Shown here: piece by piece, positions 1 through 9,345 of the stretch
How positions within the stretch are numbered: position 1 is the stretch's first letter
How the letters are laid out: every line of letters starts with the position of its first letter
Assembly: GCF_900114115.1 (NCBI RefSeq)
Contig: NZ_FORX01000003.1
Location: 248,001 to 312,000, forward strand
Reading direction: 5' to 3'
DNA: 64,000 nt
From: Desulfomicrobium apsheronum
Lineage (GTDB): Bacteria > Desulfobacterota > Desulfovibrionia > Desulfovibrionales > Desulfomicrobiaceae
The notes under the pieces: generated by a model
Database searches by the model: none
Told to the model about the DNA's origin: nothing
What the model saw: only the letters and a program-made list of their open reading frames with translations
Translations under genes and position numbers: made by a program

Positions 1-1574
1 CCCATGCGCCTCAGCTGGCTGAGGTCGGGCTGATAAGGGACCGCGCAGTGCGGGCAGACCCGTCGCACCAAGCGCTGCGAGAGGATGCAGGACAGGGTCG
101 AGGAAACCAGAAACGGTTCGATGTTCATATCCAGCAGGCGGACCAGGGCGCCGATGCTGTCCTCGGTGTGGAAGGTCGTCAAAACTTTGTGTCCGGTCAG
201 GGCGGTCTGAATGCACATCTCCGCCGAAAAATGGTCGCGCACCTCGCCGATGACCACGATGTCCGGGTCCTGACGGACGATGTGCTTCAGGGTCTCCTCG
301 AAAGTCAGGCCTATGGAGGGCATGATGGAACATTGCCCGATGCCGCGCACCTTGTATTCGACCGGATCTTCGGCCGTGATGATGCTCACCTCGGGCCGGT
401 TCAGATAATTGATGCAGCTGTAGACCGTGGTCGATTTGCCGGACCCCGTGGGTCCGGTGACCATGATCACCCCGGAGGGCGCGTCCAGGGCTTCTTCCAT
501 GAACCGGCTGAGCATGCCCGGGAGCATCCCAAGTTCGTGCATGGGCAAAAGCTCTTCCTGATTCTTCAACAGGCGCATGACGATCTGTTCGCCGTACACC
601 GTGACATAAAAGGACATGCGCAGATCGATCTGCACGCCCATGTGATTGAAAATGAGCCGCCCGTCCTGATGCCGCCTTTTTTCCGCGATGTCCGCGCCGC
701 ACATGATCTTGAAACGGCTGACCAGCGGAGCCACGGCACCGATGGGATAATCGCGGAAATGGACCATGACGCCATCTTCGCGGAAGCGGACCCGCAAGCG
801 GTCGGCCATGGGCTCGACATGAATGTCGCTGGCCCCACGCTTGAACGCGGCCAGTACGATGGAGTTGGCGATCTCGACGATGTTCAGACGGTTCAGGTCC
901 GCCCCGTTCCCGATGCGCAGCTCTTCCTTGCGCTTGGTCAGCACATCGTTGAGCTGGCTGACCCGGGTGATGCAGACGACAATGTTCTTGCCGAAATAAT
1001 CCCGCGCCGCGTCCAGACTGCGTGGATCGAGAGGATCGGCGAAGGCGACGCGCACCGAACCGTCGGACTGCATGTCGAAGGGCACAAAGCGGTATTGCTC
1101 GTAGTATTCCACGGGCCCGCGAGCCATCAGCCCCGGATCCGGATCCTTGGCCGCAAGCTCCAGGATCGGCAAGCCGAGCTGCATGGCCAATATTTCCGTC
1201 AGCTTCTCGTCCGCCAGAAATTTGTGTTGGATGAGGATGTCGCCCAGTTTCTGCTGGCGCCCGCCCTGCAACTGCAAATCGAGGGCGCGGTTGAGCTCCT
1301 CGTCGGTCAGATAACCCAGGCCGTTCAGCAGATCGCCGATGCGCAATTCGCCCTGGTTGCGCCGAACCGTCTGGCGGATCGTCTCGTCGGTTACGTAACC
1401 AAGCTCCCGCACGACGTCGGTCAGTGGCTTGCTCATGTGCAGCTTGGACGTGACCCGCCGCGCATATTGCGCCTGCTCGACGGTCAGATGCCCTTCGCGA
1501 ATCAGAAGCCTGATGATGGGATTGATGGCCTCTTCGGTCCCGTTGCCGTTACCGTTGTCAAAATCCCTGTTCAT
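1..1574 (-). CDS. GspE/PilB-family secretion or pilus assembly ATPase, C-terminus beyond the window
   Basis: Hexameric traffic ATPase of the type II secretion/type IV pilus family, expected to drive pseudopilus or pilus polymerisation at the inner membrane. I see about 524 codons, cut off at base 1. The ATG at 1574 has a good ribosome site (GGAGGGG) 4-5 bases upstream. The first ~170 residues are a duplicated MshEN-like N-terminal domain; the core follows, with Walker [10 protein letters not shown], an Asp box, Walker B (DPDIVVIGEVRD) and the start of a zinc-binding CPHC motif right at the edge. A PilZ gene lies 18 bases upstream and is probably co-transcribed. PilB and GspE cannot be told apart without the neighbours beyond the edge. 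Confidence 0.9.
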   Translation of the reverse strand, partial: MNRDFDNGNGNGTEEAINPIIRLLIREGHLTVEQAQYARRVTSKLHMSKPLTDVVRELGYVTDETIRQTVRRNQGELRIGDLLNGLGYLTDEELNRALDLQLQGGRQQKLGDILIQHKFLADEKLTEILAMQLGLPILELAAKDPDPGLMARGPVEYYEQYRFVPFDMQSDGSVRVAFADPLDPRSLDAARDYFGKNIVVCITRVSQLNDVLTKRKEELRIGNGADLNRLNIVEIANSIVLAAFKRGASDIHVEPMADRLRVRFREDGVMVHFRDYPIGAVAPLVSRFKIMCGADIAEKRRHQDGRLIFNHMGVQIDLRMSFYVTVYGEQIVMRLLKNQEELLPMHELGMLPGMLSRFMEEALDAPSGVIMVTGPTGSGKSTTVYSCINYLNRPEVSIITAEDPVEYKVRGIGQCSIMPSIGLTFEETLKHIVRQDPDIVVIGEVRDHFSAEMCIQTALTGHKVLTTFHTEDSIGALVRLLDMNIEPFLVSSTLSCILSQRLVRRVCPHCAVPYQPDLSQLRRM

Positions 1575-1592
1575 GCACCCCTCCGGACAGGA

Positions 1593-2081
1593 TCAATGCA
1601 GAAGGTAAAAACCGAGTTCCTTGTCATATTCGCTCCTGGAAAACTTGGCGCCGATGGTCCCGCTACGGATATTGCGGACAGAGGCCGTCCGCTGGATGAG
1701 ATTCTCCGGCGGAGAATCGAGACGAAACCGCACCGTCACCACGTCGCCGATCTGTAGAACCGCCTGCTCTTCTTCCTGTAACGACTCAAGGGAGAAGGAC
1801 AATCCGCTCATGGACAGATCGCGCACCCTCATCTCCAGATCATCTCCGGTCCTATGCACTGTGCACCAACCCGCCAGGGCCACGGACCTGCGATAGTATT
1901 CCCTGAATTCAACCAGCATGGTCATGCTTTCGCCGCAGCGGCACTTGATCCTGATGCGGCTGTCGCGGTCCCGATACGCCGAGGCATCAAAATTGGTTAC
2001 GAAGCCGCAGTGGGGACAATGAAATACGGCTTTACCCTTTTTGTCGGCATAAACTTTCAGCATGGCCTTCCTTGAGGACAT
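1593..2081 (-). CDS. zinc-ribbon plus PilZ domain protein
   Basis: Likely c-di-GMP-responsive adaptor. The N-terminus has a ribbon-like pair of cysteine motifs (CPHCGF, then KCRCGE about 25 residues later). It is followed by a PilZ domain with RRS near its start and the DLSMSGLSF segment that matches the conserved D/NxSxxG loop. The gene sits directly upstream of the PilB/GspE ATPase, so a role in pilus or secretion control is a reasonable inference. The start is uncertain: ATG at 2081 (chosen) has only a weak ribosome site, ATG at 2063 follows AAGGAAGG too closely, and an upstream GTG at 2111 has none. About 162 residues from 2081. Confidence 0.8.
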   Translation of the reverse strand: MSSRKAMLKVYADKKGKAVFHCPHCGFVTNFDASAYRDRDSRIRIKCRCGESMTMLVEFREYYRRSVALAGWCTVHRTGDDLEMRVRDLSMSGLSFSLESLQEEEQAVLQIGDVVTVRFRLDSPPENLIQRTASVRNIRSGTIGAKFSRSEYDKELGFYLLH

Positions 2082-2169
2082 TTTTTCGGCTTTTCGAAAA
2101 ACCGACAACACAAAATGCTACGGTCTCGAATTCGCCATGTAAAGATATATGGCAGGGCCAACCATGCAC

Positions 2170-2206
2170 AAAAAAACCCCGATCTCTATGCGAGTCAGGG
2201 ATTTTT
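2170..2206 (-). terminator. probable intrinsic terminator after the merR gene
   Basis: On the minus strand an A-rich 5' arm with CCC and GA pairs with TC, GGG and a run of seven T, with two mismatches. It overlaps the stop codon of the MerR gene and would end the long thrS-pheT operon. The stem is imperfect, so confidence is moderate. Confidence 0.5.
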
Positions 2207-2521
2207 GGTCAGCAGGCGGTGAATCTCTTCCAACTCGCGCCGAATCGCATCCAGCGGAGCGCGGATGGACTCCGCGCCTTCGAGTTTTTGGCGTGCGCCC
2301 TTGATGGTCAGTTTCTCAACGTACAGAAGATGGCGAATCCGTTCCAGAACGCGGACGTGCTCCTCGGTGTAGTAGCGCTGTCCCTTGGAGGTCCGGGCAG
2401 CGGTCAGCTGAGGGAATTCCTCTTCCCAAAAACGCAGCACATAGGGCTCCACGCCAAGCCGCCGGGCAACCTGTCCAATGCGCAAACGTTTTTCGGTGTC
2501 GGGCGTAACGGGTTTGAGCAC
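2195..2521 (-). CDS. MerR-family transcriptional regulator
   Basis: Small MerR-type DNA-binding protein of about 108 residues. The winged helix-turn-helix is clear: RIGQVARRLGVEPYVLRFWE, then GQRYYTEEHVRVLERIRHLL, followed by a short coiled helix. It has no C-terminal effector domain or cysteine cluster, so it belongs to the short MerR group commonly encoded beside pheT. The GTG at 2521 was chosen because GGAGGG lies 3-4 bases ahead of it; the longer frame from 2590 would run into pheT. It lies 25 bases after pheT. In many proteobacteria ihfA separates pheT and this gene; here ihfA is absent. Confidence 0.88.
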   Translation of the reverse strand: MLKPVTPDTEKRLRIGQVARRLGVEPYVLRFWEEEFPQLTAARTSKGQRYYTEEHVRVLERIRHLLYVEKLTIKGARQKLEGAESIRAPLDAIRRELEEIHRLLTKNP

Positions 2522-2546
2522 GTTCCCTCCTGGCCCGCGAAGCCTG

Positions 2547-4928
2547 TCAGGAAAAACGGACAGACAACCTCTCGACCAGATGCTGACCAATACGAAGATT
2601 GATTTTTTCCACTTCCTTGTCTTTCAGGGTGCGTTCTGCGTGACGGAACACAAACCGGTAGGTCAAATTGCGCTCCGCACTCCCTTCCGGGGCGTAGACA
2701 TCGACCAGAAAGACATCCGCAAGCAGCGGTTCCTGCAATGCCCTGACCGTATCAACTACCGCACCGATTGCAAGGCTCTCGGGCGCGACCAGGGTCATGT
2801 CCCGGCGAACCACCGGAAATTTGGGGATCGCCTTGAACGCGACGTTCAGACGCATGCCCATGAGCAGATCAAGATCGAGATCCGCGTACCAGACCTCGCC
2901 GCGAGCCTGATAGTCATCGGCCAGATCCTCGCGGATCATGCCGACACGGCCCACAACTGTTTCTCCGGCGCGCACCAAAATCTCGGGAGCCAGATACGCA
3001 TGCTCACCGCCGCGTTCAAAGCTTGCGGCGCCGACGCCCAGCGTCAGCAACAGATGCTCCACCAAGCCCTTGATGTCGGCATATCCGAAGCGGCCCTCAG
3101 GGTAAGGATAGCGGGCGGGAAAACGGCCACCGTGCAGCAGGACGCCAAGACGGTTGTTCTCCCGGGTCAAGGTGTCGCTGCCTGGGTCCTGCACGAAGGA
3201 ATGCGCGACCTCGAAGATGCGGATGCGGGTGTTGTCCTGACTCATGTTCTGACGCAGCGAGCCCAGCATCCCGGGCGCAAGTTCCGTGCGCAGGACGTTC
3301 ATCTCTTCGCTCAGCGGATTGAAGATATTCACCCGGCCTTCAAGGGGCAGTCCGCAACGGTCCAGATCCGCCGTGCCGACAAAGCTGTAATTCACGACTT
3401 CCGAAAGGCCCGCGCCCCGTCCCCAGTCCTTGACCTGGCTTAAAAACGCAAAGGTGGGATCGGCCTTGTCCAGATCTGCAAGGCTCTTCTTGACCGTGGG
3501 CAGCACCGCCTCGATGCGGTCCATTCCGTAAACCCGCGCAACCTCTTCGATGAGATCGACCTCGCGCTCAAGGTCCAGTCTGAAGGACGGCGCCGTGACC
3601 TGCCAAGTTTCTCCGTCGACAACGGTGCAGCCGAGGCGGGTCAGGGTCTCGCGGCAGAATTCGGGAGACATCTCGACGCCCAGAAGCCGGGTGGCCTTGG
3701 CCGGAGTGAAGGAAATGATTCTGGGCGAGAACGGACGGGGCTCGGCCTTGGCCACACCGGGAGCGACCGTGCCGCCGGACACGGCGGCCATGAGGCTTGC
3801 GGCCCGGTTCATGGCGTGCGTATTCCCGATCTGATCGACGCCGCGCTCGAAGCGATAGGAGGCGTCGCTGGAAAGCCCCAGGCGCCGGGCCGTCTTGCGG
3901 ATGGACGCCGGATCAAAGACCGCGCTCTCCAGCAGCACCGTGGTGCTTGCGTCGCCGATCTCTGAATTGGCTCCGCCCATGACGCCGGCCAGGGCGACAG
4001 GCTGCTCGTCATCCCAGATGAGCACGTCTTTTTCCGTCAAAATTCTGTTCTGGCCATCGAGGGTGGTCAGGGTCATGCCGTCCTGGGCGCGTTCCACCCG
4101 GATGCGGTTTCCGCGCAGGAGATCCCGGTCAAAGGCGTGCAGGGGCTGACCGCACTCCATCATCACGTAGTTGGTCACGTCGACGATGTTGTTGATCGGA
4201 CGCAAGCCGACGGCCAGGAGGCGATACCTGAGCCAGTCCGGGCTGGGAGCTATCTTTATGTCCCGGATCAGCCGTGCCTGATAGAGCGGACACAGCTCGG
4301 CGTCCGGCTCGATGGCGAAACCCTCGAAGGGCTTCCCGCTCTCGACCAGTTCGGCCTGCGGGATCGTCAGGGGCAAGCCGAAGGCTGCCGCCACTTCCCG
4401 GGCCAGACCAAGCACGGACAGACAGTCCGCGCGGTTGGGGGTGATGCTCACGTCCAGCACGACTTGATCCAGGCCCAGGGCCTCGCAGATCGGCGTACCC
4501 GGAACGAGGTCCTGGTCAAGGACCATGATGCCTTCATGACCCTCGCCCAGGTTCAGTTCGCGCTCGGAACAGATCATGCCGCAGGACGGATGCCCACGCA
4601 GTTTTGCCTTCTTGATGACCAGGCCGCCGGGCATGGTCGTGCCCACCGGGGCGACCGGCACTTTCTGGCCGGCGGCGACATTGGGGGCGCCGCAAACGAT
4701 GTCGAGGATCTCGCCCGTGCCGATGTCCACCTTGCAGACCGAAAGATGGTCCGAAGACGGATGCGGAGCCCTTTCAAGAACATGCCCGACCACGATCTTC
4801 TCCAGCGCGGCAAAGGGATTCGCGATCTCCTCCACCTCCAGACCGAGCATGGTCAACCTGTCACCCAACGCCTTGACGTCCCCTTCGTAGGGCACGAATT
4901 CCCGCAACCAGTTCAAGCTTAACAGCAT
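2547..4928 (-). CDS. pheT: phenylalanyl-tRNA synthetase beta subunit
   Basis: Beta subunit of the cytoplasmic alpha2-beta2 enzyme that charges tRNA-Phe; carries the editing site and tRNA-binding parts. 793 residues, the usual length for the bacterial protein. The start MLLSLNWLREFV is the family N-terminus. The EMAP-like tRNA-binding fold (about 40-150), the B3/B4 editing region, the B5 domain with DLIEEVARVYG, and the C-terminal ferredoxin-like anticodon-binding domain (FPVVRRDMTLV to the end) are present in order. It starts 19 bases after pheS, so the two subunits are made from one transcript. Confidence 0.98.
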   Translation of the reverse strand: MLLSLNWLREFVPYEGDVKALGDRLTMLGLEVEEIANPFAALEKIVVGHVLERAPHPSSDHLSVCKVDIGTGEILDIVCGAPNVAAGQKVPVAPVGTTMPGGLVIKKAKLRGHPSCGMICSERELNLGEGHEGIMVLDQDLVPGTPICEALGLDQVVLDVSITPNRADCLSVLGLAREVAAAFGLPLTIPQAELVESGKPFEGFAIEPDAELCPLYQARLIRDIKIAPSPDWLRYRLLAVGLRPINNIVDVTNYVMMECGQPLHAFDRDLLRGNRIRVERAQDGMTLTTLDGQNRILTEKDVLIWDDEQPVALAGVMGGANSEIGDASTTVLLESAVFDPASIRKTARRLGLSSDASYRFERGVDQIGNTHAMNRAASLMAAVSGGTVAPGVAKAEPRPFSPRIISFTPAKATRLLGVEMSPEFCRETLTRLGCTVVDGETWQVTAPSFRLDLEREVDLIEEVARVYGMDRIEAVLPTVKKSLADLDKADPTFAFLSQVKDWGRGAGLSEVVNYSFVGTADLDRCGLPLEGRVNIFNPLSEEMNVLRTELAPGMLGSLRQNMSQDNTRIRIFEVAHSFVQDPGSDTLTRENNRLGVLLHGGRFPARYPYPEGRFGYADIKGLVEHLLLTLGVGAASFERGGEHAYLAPEILVRAGETVVGRVGMIREDLADDYQARGEVWYADLDLDLLMGMRLNVAFKAIPKFPVVRRDMTLVAPESLAIGAVVDTVRALQEPLLADVFLVDVYAPEGSAERNLTYRFVFRHAERTLKDKEVEKINLRIGQHLVERLSVRFS

Positions 4929-4947
4929 GGCAAAACCTTATGTCCGC

Positions 4948-5991
4948 TCAGGCGAATTGCCGGAGGAACCGCAGATCGTTCTCGAAAAACATGCGCAGAT
5001 CGCCGATGCCGTATTTGAGCATGGCGATACGTTCGACACCCAGACCGAAGGCGAAACCCGTGTAGATTTCCGGATCGTAACCGACTTTAAGGAACACGGC
5101 CGGATCGACCATGCCGCATCCGAGAATCTCCACCCAGCCCGTCTCCTTGCACACGCGGCACGGCTCGCCGTTCACCTTGCCCTTACCGCCGCATATCACG
5201 CAGCTGATATCCACCTCGGCGCTGGGTTCGGTAAAGGGGAAAAAGCTCGGACGGAAGCGGACCTTCGTGTCGTGCCCGAACACGTTCTGCACAAAGGCGG
5301 TCAGAATGCCGCGCAGATCAGCCATGGTCACATGGGTGTCCACGAGCAACCCCTCGACCTGATGAAACATCGGCGTATGCGTGATGTCAGAGTCCCGGCG
5401 ATAGACCTTGCCGGGCGCAATGACGCCGAGCGGCGGCTTGCGGGCCAGCATGGTTCGCACCTGCAACGGCGAGGTGTGGGTGCGCAGCAGGATCGAATCC
5501 GAAATGTAGAGGGTGTCCTGCATGTCGCGGGCGGGATGTTCGGGAGGAAGGTTGAGCGCTTCAAAATTGTTGAAGTCGTTCTCCACTTCCGGTCCGGACA
5601 CGACCTCGAACCCGAGGCTCGTGAACACCGCGCAGATTTCGCGGGTGACCAGGGTCACCGGATGCAGCGAGCCAAGATCGGGCTGCCAGGACGGCACCGA
5701 GGCGTCAAACGCGCCCAGGGCCTGCTCGCGCGCGCGCGACTTCAGGGCGGCGACCTGCTCTTCCCACAGGGTCGTCATGGCGACCTTGACCTGATTGGCG
5801 GCCTTGCCTGCGGCCGGGCGGTCTTCGGGGCCCAGCGCAGTCAAACCGGACATCAGATCGGCCAGGAGTCCCTTGCGCCCGAGAAAACGGACACGCAGTT
5901 CCTCCAACTCTTCCAATGAAGAAGCCTGGCCCAGGGCTTCATTGAGCTCCGGGACCAGGCTTTCAAGCTTGCGAATAATATCGTTAGCCAC
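4948..5991 (-). CDS. pheS: phenylalanyl-tRNA synthetase alpha subunit
   Basis: Catalytic alpha subunit, class II aminoacyl-tRNA synthetase. 347 residues from the GTG at 5991, which shares a base with the rplT stop codon (TAGTG) and has AAGG 7 bases upstream. An N-terminal coiled coil is followed by the catalytic fold with [15 protein letters not shown], the HPARDMQDT motif and the class II motif 3 in [14 protein letters not shown]. Between residues about 260 and 290 there is an insertion with CVICGG and CRVC, a knuckle-like metal-site pattern seen in some bacterial PheS proteins. It is translationally coupled to rplT and followed by pheT. Confidence 0.97.
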   Translation of the reverse strand: MANDIIRKLESLVPELNEALGQASSLEELEELRVRFLGRKGLLADLMSGLTALGPEDRPAAGKAANQVKVAMTTLWEEQVAALKSRAREQALGAFDASVPSWQPDLGSLHPVTLVTREICAVFTSLGFEVVSGPEVENDFNNFEALNLPPEHPARDMQDTLYISDSILLRTHTSPLQVRTMLARKPPLGVIAPGKVYRRDSDITHTPMFHQVEGLLVDTHVTMADLRGILTAFVQNVFGHDTKVRFRPSFFPFTEPSAEVDISCVICGGKGKVNGEPCRVCKETGWVEILGCGMVDPAVFLKVGYDPEIYTGFAFGLGVERIAMLKYGIGDLRMFFENDLRFLRQFA

Positions 5992-6344
5992 TAGTTCGCC
6001 TTGGATTTTACCATTTGGCACAGCGCGGCAAAGGCGTCTTTTTCATAGACAGCCATGTCGGCCAGGGCCTTCCGGTTAAGATTGATTTCGGCGAGCTTCA
6101 AACCATGCATGAAACGGTTGTAGGTCAGGCCGTATTCACGCACGCCGGCGTTGATGCGCACAATCCACAGTCTCCGAAAGGCACGCTTCTTCTGCTTTCT
6201 GTCGCGGTAGGCGAAGCACAAGGCGCGCTCAACGGTTTCTCGGGCGGTGCGGTACAGCTTGCTGCGTGCTCCGCGATAGCCCTTGGCAAGGGCCAAGTAC
6301 TTCTTGTGCCTTCTGTGGGCTGTCTTTCCTCTTTTTACTCTCAT
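5991..6344 (-). CDS. rplT: 50S ribosomal protein L20
   Basis: Early-assembly protein of the large ribosomal subunit that binds 23S rRNA. 117 residues, normal length. The N-terminus [15 protein letters not shown] is typical, and the basic N-terminal helix and globular C-terminal half are both present. ATG at 6344 follows GGAGAAG by a good distance. In other bacteria L20 represses its own operon by binding the mRNA; the short hairpin between rpmI and rplT (6405-6419) could take part, but that is inference. Confidence 0.98.
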   Translation of the reverse strand: MRVKRGKTAHRRHKKYLALAKGYRGARSKLYRTARETVERALCFAYRDRKQKKRAFRRLWIVRINAGVREYGLTYNRFMHGLKLAEINLNRKALADMAVYEKDAFAALCQMVKSKAN

Positions 6345-6404
6345 GATCTTCTCCTTTCGCAATCAGGCATAGTGGGAAATGACTATACGCTGAGTCGTTC
6401 CGTC

Positions 6405-6419
6405 CCGGCACAATGCCGG
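6405..6419 (-). other. short hairpin between rpmI and rplT
   Basis: CCGGCA and TGCCGG flank a three-base loop just after the rpmI stop. It has no T run, so it is not a terminator. It may be an mRNA processing or L20-binding element; only the palindrome is certain. Confidence 0.4.
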
Positions 6420-6421
6420 AA

Positions 6422-6622
6422 CTAGAAAATGTACGGTACCAGACGACGAATCGCGCCGACACAGGACTGGGCAGTCATGGTGGACTGACGCAGCTGTCTT
6501 TTGCGCTTCGCGGATTTCTTGGTCAGGATGTGGCGCATGTTGGCGTGGCTTCTTTTTACCTTGCCTGTGCCCGTGACCCGAAAACGCTTGGCCGCACTTC
6601 TGTTGGTTTTCACCTTTGACAT
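6422..6622 (-). CDS. rpmI: 50S ribosomal protein L35
   Basis: Small basic large-subunit protein, 66 residues, the family length. It opens [14 protein letters not shown] and contains the [12 protein letters not shown] segment that marks L35. ATG at 6622 follows GGAGGAAC. It lies between infC and rplT, the order found in most bacteria. Confidence 0.98.
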   Translation of the reverse strand: MSKVKTNRSAAKRFRVTGTGKVKRSHANMRHILTKKSAKRKRQLRQSTMTAQSCVGAIRRLVPYIF

Positions 6623-6678
6623 AGTTCCTCCTCAAACAGACTTGAATGGCCGCGTGAGCGACCGGCAATACTGCTCCC

Positions 6679-6697
6679 TCCCGCCAATGTGGCGGGA
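6679..6697 (-). other. hairpin in the infC-rpmI intergenic leader
   Basis: A 7-bp stem (TCCCGCC with GGCGGGA) and a 5-base loop in the 109-base gap before rpmI. No T run follows on the minus strand, so I read it as a leader structure, possibly linked to L20 autoregulation, rather than a terminator. Confidence 0.4.
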
Positions 6698-6731
6698 AAT
6701 TTTTCTTAAAAAGGCGGCAGAGGGAGCTAGC

Positions 6732-7253
6732 TTATTTTTTGGGAAGCCCTGCCAGCAGGAGAAACATGGTCCGGCCTTCGACTCGGGAGGTCTGCTCGAC
6801 CTTGGCCACGTCGGAAACCATCTCCACGATCCGGTCCAAAATGACCTGCCCTCGATCCTTGTGCGCCATTTCGCGGCCCCGGAAAAACACTGTCACCTTG
6901 CAGCGGTCTCCGTCCTCGATGAACCTGCGGATATGCTTGATCTTGGTCATCAAGTCATGATCGTCGGTATGCGGACGGAACTTGATTTCCTTGACCTGGA
7001 TCTGGGTCTGACGCTTCTTGGCTTCCTGTGACTTTTTCTTTTCCTCGTAGAGGTACTTGCCGTAGTCCATAATTTTACAGACTGGCGGCTTGGCGTTGGG
7101 CGCCACTTCAACCAGGTCAAGTCCCTTTCCCTCGGCCTGTTCCAAGGCCTCGGGCACGGTCATGATACCTAGCTGATTCCCATCATCTCCAACAACCCGG
7201 ATTTCCTTGGCCCTGATTTGCTTGTTCCGGCGGGCCTTAGCAGCTGAAAGAAT
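6732..7253 (-). CDS. infC: translation initiation factor IF-3
   Basis: Binds the 30S subunit, prevents premature 50S joining and checks start codons. The start is ATT at 7253: reading in frame upstream of the first ATG (7163) gives [18 protein letters not shown], the family N-terminal segment, back to an in-frame TGA, and ATT is the only initiator-like codon placed about 7 bases after GGAGGA. This gives 173 residues, the normal length; the ATG at 7163 would remove the first 30. ATT is the known initiator of infC in enterobacteria, where IF-3 represses its own rare-start mRNA. The gene overlaps the end of thrS by 17 bases. Confidence 0.93.
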   Translation of the reverse strand: MLSAAKARRNKQIRAKEIRVVGDDGNQLGIMTVPEALEQAEGKGLDLVEVAPNAKPPVCKIMDYGKYLYEEKKKSQEAKKRQTQIQVKEIKFRPHTDDHDLMTKIKHIRRFIEDGDRCKVTVFFRGREMAHKDRGQVILDRIVEMVSDVAKVEQTSRVEGRTMFLLLAGLPKK

Positions 7254-9171
7254 ATCTCATTCCTCCATGTTTAAATGGTTTTTCGCATTCCTGCCGCAAA
7301 AGGTCGGCAAACGCATCAATGGGCATGGCGCCCAGATTGTTGCCGCCCAGCATGCGCACGTTGACGCAGGCCTGCTCGACTTCCTGATCCCCTATGACCA
7401 GCGCGTATGGAACCTTTTCCATCTGCGCCTCGCGCACCTTGTATCCCAGCTTCTCGTTGCGCAGATCGAGTTCCACACGCACTCCCGCCCGCTGCAACGC
7501 GTCCTGGCAATTGCGGGCGAATTCGTTGTGGTTGTCGGTCACTGTCAAGATACGGGCCTGGACAGGAGCAAGCCATGCCGGAAAAGCTCCGGCGAAATGT
7601 TCGGTCAGGATGCCGATAAAACGCTCAACAGAGCCCATGATGGCGCGATGCACCATGACAGGCCGGTGCCGCTCACCATCCTCGCCCACGTATAACAAGT
7701 CAAAACGATCCGGCAAGGTGAAATCGACCTGGATGGTCGAACACTGCCACTGCCTGCCAAGGCAGTCACGCAGCTTCACGTCGATCTTGGGACCGTAGAA
7801 GGCGCCGTCGCCCTCGTTGATTGTATACGGAAGCTCCATCTGGCCCATGGCGTCCATGAGGGCGGCAGTGGCGCGCTCCCAGTCTTCGTCGGAGCCGATG
7901 GACTTCTCGGGCCGGGTGCTGATCTCCATGGAATATTCGAAACCAAAGACTCCCATGAGATCCTGAATCCAGGTCATGACGCCCTTGATCTCGTCCAGAA
8001 GCTGGTCCGGACGGCAGATGATGTGCGCGTCGTCCTGGGTGAACTGACGCACGCGCATCAGGCCATGCAGAACGCCGGACAGCTCGTGCCGATGCACGAC
8101 GCCGAATTCGAACAGACGGACAGGCAGATCGCGATAGCTGCGCTGGGTGGTGTTGTAGATGAGCATGTGCGCCACGCAGTTCATGGGCTTGACCCCGTAA
8201 GGCACCTCGTCGATCTCCGTGAAATACATGTTCTCACGGTAGTTGGCGTAGTGTCCGGAGGTCTCCCACAGGTCGCGCTTCAAAATTTGGGGGGTACGCA
8301 CGATGCCGTAGCCGCGACGGATCATTTCCTTGTTCACGAAATCTTCAAGGATGGTCCGCAGCAGGCCGCCCTTGGGATGCCAGTAGGCCATGCCCGCGCC
8401 GCCGCGTTCGTGGAAGCTGAACAGGTCAAGCTGGGGGCCGAGCTTCCGGTGATCGCGCTTCTTGGCCTCTTCGATCATGGCCAGATGGGCTTTGAGATCC
8501 TTGGGGGTGGCAAACGCTGTCCCGTAGATGCGCTGCAGCATGGGACGGTTTGAATCACCGCGCCAGTAAGCTCCGGCAACGGAGGTCAGCTTCACGGCCT
8601 GCAAAAAGCCGGTGGACGGCAGGTGCGGTCCGCGGCAGAGATCCACGAAATTGCCGTGGCGATAGATGGACACCTGATCGGCGCCAAGGTCATCGATGAT
8701 TTCAAGCTTGTATGTTTCGCCCATGGAGGCAAAAAGCTCCTTGGCCTCGGCAGCGCTCATCTCCTCGCGGGTGAAGGGCTGGTTCGCGGCCACGGATTGC
8801 GCCATGCGCTCCTCGATCTTTTCCAGATCTTCGGGAGTGAACGGGCGCTCGAAATCGAAATCGTAGTAGAAGCCGTTCTCGACATCGGGACCGATGGTCA
8901 CCTTGGCGGAGGGGAACAGCTCCTTGACAGCTTCGGCCATGACATGGGCCGCGCTGTGGCGCAGGACGGTCAGGCCCTGGGCGGAATCCGTGAAGATGGG
9001 CTCCATGACGGCGGTTCCGGCAGGCACCGGGCGAGCCAGATCGAGCAGCGCGCCGTCGCAAGCGCAGGCCACCGCTGCCTTCATCTTCTTGCCGGAAAGG
9101 ACAGTGCGCAACACATCCGCGCATGTCTGACCAGCCTGAACCTCGACGTCCTGACCTTGTATCTGAACCAT
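7237..9171 (-). CDS. thrS: threonyl-tRNA synthetase
   Basis: Class II synthetase that charges tRNA-Thr. 644 residues from the ATG at 9171. Domains in order: TGS (1-60), the editing domain with [10 protein letters not shown] (HxxxH zinc/editing motif), catalytic core with the zinc-ligand segment NCVAH, motif 2 around [21 protein letters not shown] and motif 3 near the end of the core, then the anticodon-binding domain ([11 protein letters not shown]). The frame continues upstream to 9300, but that stretch is the tRNA-Val gene, so the later ATG is right. First protein gene of the operon, with infC overlapping its end. Confidence 0.97.
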   Translation of the reverse strand: MVQIQGQDVEVQAGQTCADVLRTVLSGKKMKAAVACACDGALLDLARPVPAGTAVMEPIFTDSAQGLTVLRHSAAHVMAEAVKELFPSAKVTIGPDVENGFYYDFDFERPFTPEDLEKIEERMAQSVAANQPFTREEMSAAEAKELFASMGETYKLEIIDDLGADQVSIYRHGNFVDLCRGPHLPSTGFLQAVKLTSVAGAYWRGDSNRPMLQRIYGTAFATPKDLKAHLAMIEEAKKRDHRKLGPQLDLFSFHERGGAGMAYWHPKGGLLRTILEDFVNKEMIRRGYGIVRTPQILKRDLWETSGHYANYRENMYFTEIDEVPYGVKPMNCVAHMLIYNTTQRSYRDLPVRLFEFGVVHRHELSGVLHGLMRVRQFTQDDAHIICRPDQLLDEIKGVMTWIQDLMGVFGFEYSMEISTRPEKSIGSDEDWERATAALMDAMGQMELPYTINEGDGAFYGPKIDVKLRDCLGRQWQCSTIQVDFTLPDRFDLLYVGEDGERHRPVMVHRAIMGSVERFIGILTEHFAGAFPAWLAPVQARILTVTDNHNEFARNCQDALQRAGVRVELDLRNEKLGYKVREAQMEKVPYALVIGDQEVEQACVNVRMLGGNNLGAMPIDAFADLLRQECEKPFKHGGMRYSFSC

Positions 9172-9193
9172 AATGCCCTGCCTCACAAACACG

Positions 9194-9216
9194 ATAGGGA
9201 GGCTGTGCCTCCCTAT
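9194..9216 (-). promoter_or_regulatory. 10-bp perfect hairpin in the thrS leader
   Basis: ATAGGGAGGC and GCCTCCCTAT flank a three-base loop between the tRNA-Val gene and thrS. No T run follows on the minus strand, so it is unlikely to terminate thrS transcription; on the plus strand a run of six T follows a few bases later and it could stop opposing transcription. It could equally mark the processing point that separates tRNA from mRNA. Confidence 0.55.
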
Positions 9217-9227
9217 GAGTTCTTTTT

Positions 9228-9302
9228 TGGTAGGCGCGAGGAGGGTCGAACTCCTGACCCCTTGCACGTCAAGCAAGTGCTCTCCCACTGAGCTACGCAC
9301 CT
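9228..9302 (-). tRNA. tRNA-Val (anticodon GAC)
   Basis: A 75-nt cloverleaf including an encoded CCA. The acceptor arm AGGTGCG pairs with CGCGCCT (one G-U pair), the D arm is GCTC/GAGC, the anticodon stem CTTGC/GCAAG holds the loop TTGACGT (anticodon GAC, valine), and the T arm AGGAG/CTCCT holds TTCGACC. It sits in the leader of thrS behind its own promoter, so the operon transcript probably begins with this tRNA. Confidence 0.96.
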
Positions 9303-9315
9303 AAATGGAGAGCCG

Positions 9316-9345
9316 CATATATCTTCGCTTTTCGACTCCTGTCAA
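9316..9345 (-). promoter_or_regulatory. sigma-70 type promoter for tRNA-Val and the thrS operon
   Basis: On the minus strand a perfect -35 TTGACA (9345-9340), an 18-base spacer and a -10-like TATATG (9321-9316). Transcription would start about 7 bases before the mature tRNA 5' end. No terminator separates the tRNA from thrS. Confidence 0.7.

Noticed and set aside
48-1757. 569-codon open frame on the plus strand
   Set aside because: It is the complement of the GspE/PilB gene and has no domain or ribosome site; high GC keeps the opposite frame open.
9172-9300. N-terminal extension of ThrS
   Set aside because: The extension is a translation of the tRNA-Val gene; the TGS domain begins at 9171.
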